Of a DNA stretch of 64,000 nt, positions 48,321-59,700 are shown piece by piece (positions within the stretch are counted from its first letter, which is position 1; the number at the start of each line of letters is the position of its first letter). A model generated the notes under the pieces. The model ran no database searches. It saw only the letters and a list, made by a program, of their open reading frames with translations, and was not told the DNA's origin. A program made the position numbers and the translations under genes. Source of the stretch: Strigamia acuminata (Eukaryota; Arthropoda; Chilopoda; Geophilomorpha; Linotaeniidae). The stretch lies in the NCBI GenBank assembly GCA_949358305.1, contig OX442320.1, positions 9,936,259-10,000,258 on the forward strand. Direction: 5' to 3'.

Positions 48321-49169
48321 CTAGAACAATTTGTACCACGTTAACAACGACGTGGCGATGCCTAAAATAAGTAATTTCACTTCCGTCCGTACGGTACTGC
48401 TTCCAAGCTAGAAAAAAAATCAAAAATAATTAAAAAAATTAAAAAAATTTAAATTTATGATGAATTACAGTGATAAAATAATTGCATCGATCTCCTTGAC
48501 AACATTCAGCACATTCCCAGTCGTTGTACCAAATCCTGTCGCAAAGCGTTACTCGGTCCCGAATGGCACGAACACACATGTCTTTAGTTGCGCACTGTTT
48601 GCCGATGTAATACATCTTTGGCGCTCCTTTCTGCCAATACGGTAAACCTGGATTGGAAAATGAAAAAATTAATAAATAAACACCTTTGGTTTATTTTTTT
48701 TAAATACTTACTTCCCCATTTAACTGTGGATAAACACCAGTCTTGAAATTGGTCACATGTTTGGACGGTTTTTACACATTTGTCGTAATTTCCATCTTGG
48801 TTGTTGCACACGTAACATTCCAAAGCGGTACCTGTAACGACCACACCCAAACTTGAATAAAAGGTGAAAAATTAAAGAAATAACGTTGGTTTTTTTAGAA
48901 TAATTGTTGGAATTGTTTTGTTCATTGTTGATGATTGTTTAGATCAATAAAAAGTTGGAATTTGTTGTTGTTATTGGAGTTTTTGGGCGTTAAATTGATT
49001 GTTTCGTGCAATAATCGGATTTTTAATTGGTGAAAATTGAATTTTTTTGAAATATATTTTGTTCGAAACTAATCTACTCACCCGTTACGATAAAAAGCGA
49101 AGTGACTGAGATAAAAAGTGCTATCTTATTCGACGATAACCCTAGATTGAGTTGACACAGCGATGCCAT
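48321..49169 (-). CDS. Ly6/three-finger GPI-anchored protein, copy 2, 157 aa
   Basis: Exons: 49082-49169, 48712-48831, 48469-48647, 48321-48407. The first exon encodes a signal peptide (NKIALFISVTSLFIVTG). The mature domain begins LECYVC and has 12 cysteines ending in ECAECC-QGDR-CN, the same order as copy 1. The first two introns have the same positions and phases as in copy 1, so the genes are probably tandem paralogues. A fourth exon, absent from copy 1, encodes the hydrophobic GPI-signal tail (LLILGIATSLL). Without that splice the third exon reads into a non-hydrophobic end, which supports the four-exon model. It is head to head with eIF1, 370 bp between start codons. Confidence 0.85.
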
Positions 49170-49539
49170 TTTGGATTTTAGATGACCATAAATAAATAGG
49201 CGTAGTTGCGATCGGTTCATCTTTAATTGAGCCGATCGCGACCGGTGCTGGATGCTCATCCCGATCAAAGAAAATAGAAACAAATAAAACGTAATTATAA
49301 ATTTATTTAAACCGCATAATAATTCTGTAAATATTTTTTTAAAAATATATACATTCGAAATGCAAGTACAAAAATTAAAATTCCCATTTTGACGTCATCA
49401 AACACGCGACAACCATTCGCCATTTTGCTGCTGGGAAAGGAAGTCGTCGTCCTCGTCCAAATCTATTGAATCTGATTGAAAGTGCATTAGCAACTCCGTT
49501 GCTTATTACGGTTTCAAAAGGCATAAAAATATTTGCTGT
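49170..49539. promoter_or_regulatory. Shared divergent promoter of Ly6 copy 2 and eIF1
   Basis: Only 370 bp separate the two start codons, so both promoters lie here. No TATA box is evident, in keeping with a housekeeping promoter for eIF1. Confidence 0.5.
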
Positions 49540-50879
49540 ATGTCCATCCAGAATCTTAACACATTCGGTAAGTCGTTAAAACCAACGGGAAAGCGGCAAA
49601 AGCCAAATACAAGAACAATTCAAGTGGATTGCTTAACAAAATGGGTGCCTCTTAACGTCACTCGAATTTCTAGCAAATTTTGAATAATTAATATTTGTTT
49701 TCGACCGTTACACGTCCGATTTGGTTTGATTTGTCACTTTTTTTCAGCGATTTGAATTTTAAACCGTTTTTTTTCATTGTCCTTGCGCGGTCAAATCAAT
49801 GGATAGTAAATACTACGTAGTTCGGTGATTAAAGTTGAATTTTTATCGTTTTTGTCACTTTTGAATTTAGTTTATTGATATTTTGAAAGGAAAATTAATT
49901 TTTGGTTTTAATTTGGATAAGATCATGTATTTTGTGCTTTTTTTCTAAAATTTTTTTTAAAAATTATCGATTATTTTTTTTTCTTCGATTTTTTAATATT
50001 TTTTTTTTAATGTTAAAACATTAAAATGTGTATAAATTATGAAAATATTGATTTGGACGTCAATTTAGCAAGTTCAAAGTGGTTTTTATATTTTTTATTG
50101 TAATTTCTGATATATTTTTTTAAAAATTTACTTTTAATTAATTAATTAATTGATTTCTTTTAGACCCCTTTGCTGATGCAATCAAGGGTGATGACGAGGG
50201 TGCTCAGGAGGGACTCATTCATATAAGAATCCAACAGCGAAACGGACGAAAAACATTAACCACAGTCCAGGGCATCTCCAATGATTACGACAAGAAGAAA
50301 ATTGTGAAAGCGTGCAAAAAGGTTTAAAAATTAAAATCCAATTACCGTAAACGCCTCTCATTGAGCGCGGGATGCACATTAAACACGTTAATCTCGACCA
50401 ACTCGGCTGGAAATTGCACAAATGCATTTTCAAGCCCAAAAATAAAATTTTTATGTGCAAAAAATGCATTTCAACGTGCAAAACACACTTTTCGTGTGTA
50501 AAATGCACTTTTCCTGTGCAAAATTCACTTTTTTTGTGCAAAATTCACTTCTTTGTTGTGCAAAATGCACTTCTTGTGTGCAAAATTTATTTTTTTGTGC
50601 AAAATGCACTTTTTGTGTGCAAAAATCGACTTTTGAGGTTGAAAATGCGTTTGATTCTCGGCTTGTGTGAGAGCATTTAGGGTAATTGGAGTAATGGAAC
50701 GAATTGATTAAAATGTTGGGCGTTATTTGTAGGAATTTGCCTGCAATGGTACTGTAGTGCAGCATCCAGAATACGGCGAAGTTTTGCAACTACAAGGCGA
50801 CCAACGCGAAAATATCTGCCAATTCCTCACTAAGATGAGCATCGCCAAACCCGAACAGCTCAAAGTCCACGGCTTTTAG
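49540..50879 (+). CDS. eIF1: Translation initiation factor eIF1 (SUI1), complete, 110 aa
   Basis: Exons: 49540-49567, 50164-50321, 50733-50879. The product starts MSIQNLNTFDPFADA and contains the SUI1 core motifs IRIQQRNGRKTLTTVQG, KKIVKACKKEFACNGTV and LQGDQRENI, ending LKVHGF. eIF1 binds the 40S ribosomal P-site region and enforces AUG selection. Length is close to the 113-aa vertebrate protein. Intron 1 is 596 bp; intron 2 (411 bp) contains a tandem array of GTGCAAAAT-type units. Confidence 0.95.
50440..50650. repeat. Tandem repeat in eIF1 intron 2
   Basis: About ten GTGCAAAATGCACTTTT units of 17-23 bp. It explains Cys-rich false frames on both strands. Confidence 0.88.
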
Positions 50880-50919
50880 GCAAAGTGGTGCCAATGTGAA
50901 GACGATCGTTTGAAAAAGA

Positions 50920-50925
50920 AATAAA
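50920..50925 (+). terminator. Polyadenylation signal of eIF1
   Basis: AATAAA begins 41 bp after the eIF1 stop codon, implying a very short 3' UTR. Confidence 0.65.
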
Positions 50926-50929
50926 GCAA

Positions 50930-52748
50930 AAAAGCGAAGAAGAAAAAAATAAGTGTTTAGTACAATTGAATAATCCTGAATTTAACAGAAAACTTTCTTT
51001 CCCAACTCGCCTTTAAAAGTCTCACTAGAGAGAATTTTGAGTATTTTTTGTTTCTCCTTTAATGCACCCTTTGTTTTGGGCGTTATCATTAAATTGAATT
51101 GATTGATCGATCACTTTTTAAATAGATTTAATTTAATTTCTTTTAATTTAATTTAATTTAATGCTTTAAATCACCGAAGATTGGTCTTTTTTTCTTTTCC
51201 TTTTTCTTGTCAAATGCACTTTCATTGCCTGTAGAGTTGAACAAATAGGAGAATTAGCTTAAAAAAGGGTTGAAAAATCAAAAAAAGAATTATTATTGAT
51301 ACAATATTCACGTTTTTCATGTTTGGTTGGTAAATATAGTTGAATTTTAGCTCGGTAGATTTGTTTTGGAATGTTGATAGAAATTGAACTACTGCGGTAG
51401 TAATGTATCTCGATGCAATTGATATTTTTCATCAAACTCGACGAATTTAATGGAAATCACTGGAATTTTAGTTTGTTTTCTCCTTTAAATCGTGTATAGC
51501 AGCCCATAAAACCATTAATTATTATTTTTTTTTCTTTCTTTCTTTAAGTCAAGATTAAGAAACATTTAAAAAAAGAAATTTTTTTCTTCCTTTCCCTATG
51601 TCTTTTAAAGGAAAAAATTTGAATAAAAAAATACACAAAAATTGTTTTTAATTTGTTGACAACGTTTTCTTCCCGCGTTTTTAAACATACAAAAACACGT
51701 GAAATTATTCAGTAAATTTAAATTAAATGGACGAAAAATTATACAGTTTGAAAAATAAATGTCAAATTAATTTACAGTAGAGAGTCGATTATCTTAATAG
51801 CAATTATCAATTTTTAAACACACTTTTGTATCTCGTCTAAAATTTTTTTCAAAGTGAACTAAGTTCTCGTTCGTGAATTTGAATCAAAAGTTCAATTTTC
51901 GGATTTTTTTTTAGAAATTAAAACGATTTTTGTTACATTTTGTGGATTGCAGATGACATAAAAACACCTTTTTTTTAGTACGGTAGTCGTTTTTATCGCT
52001 TTCATGGCTGTTTTCGTTGTAAAAAGTGGTTAGAAATGAATGTTTTGATGATGAAAACGTCATCTAAACATTTCAACCAACATTTTTGCAACGTTTTCAT
52101 CATCAAACATGGTGAACGTGAACTTCGTTCAAGTTTACTCGACATCAATTGGATCCAGAACGGTTAAAGTCCCCTAAATACGATGATTCATTACACTGTA
52201 AGCCAGCTGTTGTACTTCGAAGTAAGACTAAAACTGTTTTCTTTAATTAGGATTAACAATTTTTCCACCTCGTACACCTTTGCTGAACTTAAGCTTTCAC
52301 GTGTCTGCCGATTATTTGGGATAATAGATGCTCTACTGTAAAAACACTTGAATACCCTTACCCAAAACTCAAAAACCCTTTTCGATTTTATTGCTCCGTT
52401 GAATACAATTGTACAAAACATGCTAAAAACTATTTAAAGGCTCCAAACGTTAAACTCTCGAATGGAAATGGAAAAATTGTGATTTATATTTCATATTTAG
52501 GAACTATTTTGTTTACATCATTTATCAAACACCTTTAAATAATTTCTTTTCATCTTTTCGGTAAGGGCGAATGAAATAAATGAGGAGAAAAAAAAGAAAA
52601 AGATGGATGACTATTTAAAGCATCTATATCAGAACATAAATAATTTTTTAAAAAAATATACGAGCGCTTTTATCAATGAATAACGAAGCTTGTATTTACA
52701 AAAATCCAAAAAAGAAAGAAAAGAAAAAAATGGAGACTGATGTCGTAA
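50930..52748. other. Intergenic DNA between eIF1 and the PDGF/VEGF-like gene
   Basis: AT-rich unique sequence with no supported frame. The right end should contain the 3' UTR of the minus-strand growth-factor gene; an AATAAA on that strand lies near 52386. Confidence 0.45.
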
Positions 52749-53853
52749 TTAACAGAGCGATCGCTTGCGCCGGTTCCGCTTCCGGTTGAGCCGGTAGCGG
52801 GAATCGAAGCGCCGTAATTTTTTAATCCTTCGCTTGACGGCGCGACAAATGCGAATGACCATGTCGAATGCATCGTCGGCGTCGTACTGCGTGAGCAATT
52901 CGCGGGAAATGAAATTGGCCAGCGCTTGATGAGTTCGGTTCCGGCACCCGCACTGAAGGTGCTGTTCAAATGTAAAAGTTTGATTCACGTAGGCATACTG
53001 GTGATGACCGACCGGTTCTTCCACGGGGATCGAGATAGACACGTTTTCGGTCGCTATGGGAACACATTGTTCGAGAAATGATTGACAACAGCCCAATGTC
53101 GACGGGCAGCGCAGCAGACGGACGTGCCGCACCAGATAGTGTTTGCCCGTTTCCAACGGGGTGAGTTTACCCAATGTCAGTAACTGGAAATAAATAAATA
53201 AATAGAATGAGTGAATTGATTTTTGCACGTTTATTTTTAGTGGGGTGCTGCGGATCGTAATCGAGGGCAGATGAACTCGTCACGTGACTAAAGATGGCGG
53301 TAAGTTTTGATTTGTTTACGTTTGAAGTGATGTTGGTTTTGGAGTTTTTCTACAATATTAGAACACGAGTTTTGCATTAATGAAAGGTTTGGAGTTTCAA
53401 TAAATTTGATCGTTTTTTTCGGTCAAATTAGTCGAATTAGTCAAGTTTTTTAATTTTCACATTCCGGCGCTGTATCTTAGATTTCCCCTGCAATTTGGAT
53501 GTTGAATTCACTCACTTCGGTCTATTTAGACATTTATCTTGGTCAATTAACGCTCGCGTTGTAAATGATAAAAAAAAAAAAAAATTACTTACACCGATAG
53601 GAGTTACCTTGTAAACAGGACTGGAACAACAATCGTCACTAGTCGTACACGCGGCTTTGTCGTCGTCCAGTTTCTTCCTCCTGTGATGCTTTTTCGAAGC
53701 GGATTTGAGCGCGCCACCGAGTCCAGCGAGGGGCACCGACGAAGCAGACGACAAACCGGCAATTTGCGTCGCAGATTGTCCATCAGAGGGCGCCCGCGGA
53801 CTGAAGAGGAGTAGCGCCAAACTAAGAAACAGGGCGATCGTGCGGATCACCAT
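52749..53853 (-). CDS. PDGF/VEGF-like secreted growth factor, 231 aa
   Basis: Exons 53593-53853 and 52749-53183 joined in phase 0. ATG 53853 is the first AUG; it opens a signal peptide (MVIRTIALFLSLALLLF). A low-complexity propeptide with a basic KKHHRRKK cluster (residues 54-61, a possible processing site) follows. The cystine-knot region runs from about 88 to 170: RC113-PSTLG-C119-C120, QC127-VP, and F-EQHLQ-C165-G-C167-R, which parallels the RCGGCC...CVP...H..C.CR pattern of PDGF/VEGF. Three N-glycosylation sequons (N134, N154, N169) are present. The C-terminus is very basic (RRIKK, RKRNRRKR), likely binding heparan sulfate. The three extra residues between C113 and C119 and a His (107) where vertebrate members have an inter-chain Cys are unusual. 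Assignment is by motif only. Confidence 0.72.
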
Positions 53854-54026
53854 ATCCGAAACGATGCCACTCAAAAAGCATCACTCACAAGAATGACCAC
53901 AGACCGAAACTGCAGCTGTTGCTGTTGCCAGCACCGCACGCAGATGGCAGTTTGATTGGGCAACAAAACCTTGTGTTAACTCAGCTCCCCGCGTGTTAAA
54001 GTCAAACTACGAACGTGTCCCGGGTC

Positions 54027-54036
54027 CTTTATATAT
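54027..54036 (-). promoter_or_regulatory. TATA box of the PDGF/VEGF-like gene
   Basis: On the minus strand the sequence reads TATATAAAGG, a strong TATA box, 174 bp upstream of the ATG. This would put transcription start near 54000 and leave a leader of about 150 nt. Confidence 0.55.
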
Positions 54037-54039
54037 TGT

Positions 54040-55240
54040 CCGACTTGGCAGCGGATTGGCGCCACAGCTGACTCACGGAGTCACTAACAAGTGATGAGTG
54101 AGTGAAGGGATGATGCGGGTTGTAGTCTTTTTTTTTCTTTTTTTAATTATTTCGCGCCAAATTCAGGGAATCGGCGTGAAATTAAATCGTTATTACAACG
54201 ATATAACATCGCATTGACCTCAAAAGGTGTGAAATGCACGTCAATTAACGTTTAAACGCCGTAAAATGACGATTAAATGCAATTAACACGGCGCCGCGCA
54301 CTCTAGTGAGGGTTTTTTAAAAAAAAAAAAATATAATTATAGTTTAAATATAAATTAACAAATGATTTGTGGGAAAGTGTTTTATGATTTCATTTTGCGT
54401 GGAATGGAATAATTTAATGCGAAGTAATTGGAATAACACTTAATGGAGCCACTGCGCCCCCACCCAGCCCTAAAACGCTCTCTCTCTGTTTGTTTTTTAT
54501 GTGCTGGATTTAGTGCGGGAATAAAGGCATTAATGAGTCACAGCTTAGGTTTATGTAGTGGGTTTTTGAGGTAGGCGCCCCCCCACCCGCCCCCCGCGCG
54601 TCCTAATTATTCCCCAGGTGATGCTGTACAGGTGTTGACGCCATGTTTGAGTCAGAGTTGTGGAGAAAGCCCAACATGTCGGCCTGGAAGTGTAATAAGA
54701 GAATGTGTTTTTGCTTGGGCTTCTTTTGGTGCAGGGTGTGCGAGGGTGAGGTCATTGGTCTTCAGTCTTGCAGGGACATCCGGTTGGTGAGATGATTTGC
54801 CAAGTTGGACTTAGCGTTGCTAGTTTGATGGGTTTTGAATTTCTTGGCAAAGAGTGGCTTATGTAAGTGGTTTGCTGGAATTTTCTGTGGGCTGAATCTA
54901 AAATAGATGGAAAAAGATGGATTTAATAAAATAAAGGGTTTTGCTGCGGGTTTTGTCAAGGGAGTTTGGGGAATGAAGTTTTGGTTTGGGAGTTGAGTTG
55001 GTGGAATTGGTGTTGCTAATCAAGTGAGTCATTGGGTTTGCCAAAGGTGGGTAATTGTGATGTAATTGATGAGAGTTATTACTTTTTTATTATAGCGAAG
55101 AGTTGAAGAGTTTTAGTCCACAGCGATAAAAAGCTAAGTACACATGACCTGATTCCGGGCACGGAATGGTCACTTTGGTTGACGTGGTACACATAGTTCC
55201 ACTTACCACACATCGGAACTTTCTGGCGCCCGGAATTCTA
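54040..55240. other. Intergenic DNA, no gene seen
   Basis: Mixed composition with a C-run-rich patch at 54580-54600. No splice-consistent coding frame. Confidence 0.45.
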
Positions 55241-55244
55241 TTCT

Positions 55245-55540
55245 TTCCGTGCACGAACAAATTCTGAGTACCCGGAAAGCATTGTGGTAATGCGATCGAT
55301 CGTGACCGGTCGTATACAAGACGAAGGTGGATACTGAATACAAAGACAGATAATACTAAAAATGTTTGATTAATTTACTTTATTATTTACTATTAATTAT
55401 TAATTTAAAAATACAGTAATCCATTTATTTTGCACAATCAAACTACAATACTTTGTAAAAGTGGTCGCCATTTGCAATTACAACACGTGCCAAACACACA
55501 GGTGGAATCATTTCGTTTGCGGCGTGACAACCTGAAAATC
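55245..55540 (+). mobile_element. Dispersed element, copy 1
   Basis: Block A (55245-55293, TTCCGTGCACGAACAAATTC...) and block B (55495-55537, ACACAGGTGGAATCATTTCG...) are separated by about 200 bp of AT-rich sequence. Both blocks recur in the same order and orientation at 56641-56790. Confidence 0.7.
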
Positions 55541-56042
55541 CAGACTCTGAATATTCAGAGTCTGAAAGTCTTACGTGTACTTAGCTTTCTATGTGAAGGA
55601 ATGGTGTATCTTCATCACAAGGAATTGTTTTGATTTAACGATGATGAAAGGTTACATGGTATCGTTAGCAATACAGTGTATAAGGCATCATGCAGCTTCC
55701 ATATTCCACAATCGCGGAGACCCTACACCGCGGCTTCTTTAGCCTAATGGTAAATCCAGCTCCGGAGCCGTAGTATTTGCAATCAAAATCTACTTGTGCC
55801 AAAGATATTGCTGCGTAGTACAGCACCTTTCAACGAAAGTTTCTTTGATTGCGGAGATGTAATTTCTTTCACAAGAAACGCTTTAAAAGCAACTCAATTG
55901 TGTAATATCTTTTGCCGATTAAATGTACATTAAATGAGAGAAATTACTGGGTTTTACTGCCGATTTGATCGCGCACGTGCCCCATATCTCTTGATCTGAT
56001 CAACCAATTAATTCCAATGGCTGTTGCAAACCATTTTCGAAT

Positions 56043-56070
56043 GTTTGTTTGTTTGTTTGTTTGTTTGTTT
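56043..56070. repeat. (GTTT)n microsatellite
   Basis: Seven GTTT units without interruption. Confidence 0.9.
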
Positions 56071-56640
56071 CCAACTCGATACCTCGGCCGTGGGCTGTAA
56101 AGGCCAGAAAAACAGCTTCAAAAAACTCGTTAACGAAATATAATCCCAAGTATTTTCAATTTCTACATGCATTTATGCTATTTTGCGTGTAAATCACGAT
56201 CAATAACCAGTTTTTGCACCACTTCGGGTCGAGTTGAGCGATAACCTTCGCGCCCACTATTCAAATCTCTCAGAAAGCACATTCGAGTTCATTCATTCAT
56301 CGTACACACGAATTCTTGCAGTAATCACCCAAGAATGTTGATATCTCCCAAATGAAATATAAACAGTAATAATAACTCGACGGGAACTCGTGGGGCAACG
56401 GTGGTTTCGTCAATTAAAAGAAAAGTCGACTCCTCAAAGCCCAGTTCACACATAAACCACTTTTGTAGAAAACCCGCCAAACTTGTGTTCACACTACCAC
56501 AGGTTTTCTAGAACTCAAAACAAGATGGTGGACTTTTGTACAACTCAAGTTGTAGAAAGGTTTTCTTAAACTTGACGTCACAACTGCAATTGGAATGCTG
56601 TACTTTCCGGCGGTGTTGTTTCGCAGAAAAATTCAATGGT

Positions 56641-56790
56641 TTCCGTGCACGAACAAATTCTGAGTACCCAGAAGGCATTGCGGTAATGTCGGTGCCGCCG
56701 TTGTGTTTGTACCTAACAATTTCCGCGCACGGAAAGATGGACACACAGGTGGAATCATTCCGTTTGCAGCGTGACAACCTGGAAATTTGC
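56641..56790 (+). mobile_element. Dispersed element, copy 2
   Basis: Blocks A' (56641-56689) and B' (about 56741-56786) are roughly 90% identical to copy 1 but only about 50 bp apart. Copy 1 therefore gained, or copy 2 lost, about 150 bp. A T-run of 26 follows at about 56967. No coding capacity is seen. Confidence 0.7.
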
Positions 56791-56799
56791 CCCCAGAAA

Positions 56800-59700
56800 G
56801 GCTGTGTGTACTTGGCTACACCCTTATCTGCCCGGAATACAAAATGGCCAACCCTCAGCTGTCTCCAAGTCGGTGGGCTTTGGGATTAAGATAATGGCGT
56901 AACTGACACTCTTATCCTGCCCAGTCTTTTCCTGGTTCCTGATGGAGGGCCATGGGGGCCTCGAGCTTTTTTTTTTTTTTTTTTTTTTTTGGTGGGGGGT
57001 TGTTTTGACAAGATCACTTTTTCCCATTTCCACGTCTGTCATTTATTCTTGTCTATTTTTTTTTAATTTGCTATTTTTTTTTTTTTCATGACCCTACATG
57101 TTTTTTTTTTTTTTGCGCAATCAACAATGTTGGAGATTGAATTTCGTGTTATTTGATATTGTTGAGTTGTCACTTTTAAGGTTGGTTGAAAAAAAAATAA
57201 TTCTTTTTTCATTTTTATTCATTTAAAACTGGAATTTGTGAGGAAAAAAAAAAAATGAATATTTAAAACTGAGACGTCTCATTTGCATTGATTAAGTTTT
57301 CATTCACATATTTAAAAAAGTAAAAAAAAAGAAAAGAAAAGAAAAATTGTAATTTTGGGGATTATCTTTCACTAGCACCAGACGTCCTTCGGTGTCACCA
57401 TTAAATTAAACCCTTCAGTCACAAAACCAAATAAAAACAAGGGACCCCGACCCAATAAATTAGCAACGACTGCACAATCATTGCAGTTCGCTCGTCGAGT
57501 TAAAAATGCCACCCTTTGAACCCTAACATGTATTCCTCCCTCACCAGAGGTCGCACATTCCTCACCTGACCCACTCTAACCCGTTCCATCTCCTGCAGGC
57601 TGCAAGCCACTGCAAAATCCAACAAAAATAAACAAAAAAATTAATTACACCAAAAATGAAGGAACGACACCCAAATCCAGAGCAACATGGCACCGCAATT
57701 CCATTTGGCGGCCATTTTTTCTATTTTTTGAAGCGAAATGATCTTCGATGTGTTAGCAAATCGTACAATTGTATCTTATTTTGTCGGTGTAGATTTTGAG
57801 AAACTTTAACATTGGGTATCAGTCTGTCCGTAGACTATCGCGAATGTAATGTTGTGTCAAATTGTGTCGATAATCGAGAAGTAACGCTCGATGCTTTTAG
57901 TTCACACAACTACAAGTTTGACTTGTATCGTGTGGTCTTAAGCACAATTTAAATGAATGGGAACGATGGCCACATGTCAAGCGATGTTCATGACCCTTTA
58001 GGCCTATTTGGCTCGGAGGTTGAATTTTAAGATCGCTTTGCAGGTGCGTCACGAGTGGGTTTGCATATTTCATCGAGGGCTCATTTAAAATCAACACTGG
58101 AAATTGTGATTCCGTGTTTTCCAAATTGCCAACTTTTAATGGCCGCTCTGCTGCCATCTTTATCGTCGCGATGAATTCGGGCGAATTCCTGGCGTAGAAA
58201 AACACCTATGGATGGATTTGCGAATTAAAAAATTTTCCCGGGCACCTCGTTTGGAAATATCGCGATAGAAATGTTTCTAATGATTATTATTAGTAGAGGT
58301 TTGGGTTGGTACATCAAACTTGACTTCCTACGTCGTAAAAAAATGATATTCTCAAAAATTACACGTCGTAAAAGAGCGAAAATGGCCGCCGCGATACTAA
58401 CACTATGTACACACATTTTTATTCACTCGTGGGAAATTTGGGACAAAAACGGAACTAAATTTTCTTAATTTTGGATTTAATGATCGATATGGTTTTTTTT
58501 TTTAAATAAAAAATTTATTTATTCGTTAATTTATTTTTATTTTTAATAAAAAAAATTATTATTTGGCTTTCAGTCAAGAGAAAACCTTGGGACGAAGTCC
58601 TCTAGTGTTGCCAAGGTGAAATGTTGTTGTTAAGCCTTTATTACTTTACACTTCTGTTTTTTTTTTTTTTTTTTTTTTATTTATTATTATTATTTTTTTT
58701 TTTTTTTTAATTTTCAAAAAAATTTTTTTTTGACATTTTTATTTTTAAATAATAAATAAAATTTGTTACACTGCCCTATTTCCGTCTCCATGGTTACGCC
58801 ATTAACCACGTTTAATAAATTAACACTTTAAGAATGCTCGTTGAGTGAGTACGTGCAAAAAATTGAAGAAAAAAAATGAAAAAATTGAAGTAGAACGTGA
58901 ATTATAACGTTAAATAGTATAAAAAAAGATGGAAATAAATGAAAAATTAAATTCCTCGCATAAAAAAAATTAATAACATTTTAAAAGGTTTTTTAAAAAA
59001 AAAATAATTATTATGACCTTGTTTTTACTATATCCACTAAACCAATGGAGATTTTTTTTATTTTTATTTTCTGATGCCGAAACCTTGTTTTTTTGGCGTT
59101 TCGCCCGTCTCTATTGATCAGAAACTTACTTTTCCGACCTCCCTTCGCGAAGAAAGAAAGAAAAAGACAGAAAATCCAATTAGTTTCTTCCCACCCCCCA
59201 AAAAATCCAAAAAAAAAAAATTTTTTCTTCAAAAATAACAAAATTTGCATATTTCTATTCTCGTTTGCGGTGCAAATTTTTCTCAAGAATTCCAAACGGT
59301 CGCGTGAAATATTTGTGTAATTTTTACAATTTCCGGTGTCCTTGGGCATTCACCCTTTGATGCCAGAGGAAGATATTCCAGAAGGAAAAAGGAAGATGCG
59401 GCTGCCAAGAAATTCTTTCCTGATTCATACATTTTCCTTGCCCCTTTTAAAACCATCCTCCACTTTTTCTACTCAAACTTGTTTAGCCACGACTCATTTC
59501 CAACGGTTGTAACGGAAATCCGTGACGGAAGTGGTTTGGCACTGCCGTCTATCGACGTGTGATTATATTCTCAAGCGCAGACCCTCAGTGTCAGCACAAT
59601 TACCATGTTTACATGTACTCACTTGTCCAGATAAGTTGAAATTCGCATTTTATTTATACGCATGACGTCACGTGTGAATTACCCGTAATGCATTTTGATT

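Noticed and set aside
55727-55800. tRNA-like stretch with an A-box-like TAGCCTAATGG
   Set aside because: No B-box, no acceptor stem pairing and no cloverleaf could be drawn; at most a tRNA-derived repeat scrap.
57897-58205. 102-codon minus-strand frame
   Set aside because: Its composition is not clearly protein-like, and no promoter, donor or homologous motif was seen.
58786-58799. X-box-like GTCTCCATGGTTAC
   Set aside because: One arm violates the consensus on either strand, and one-mismatch versions are common (also 7437, 45955, 46080).
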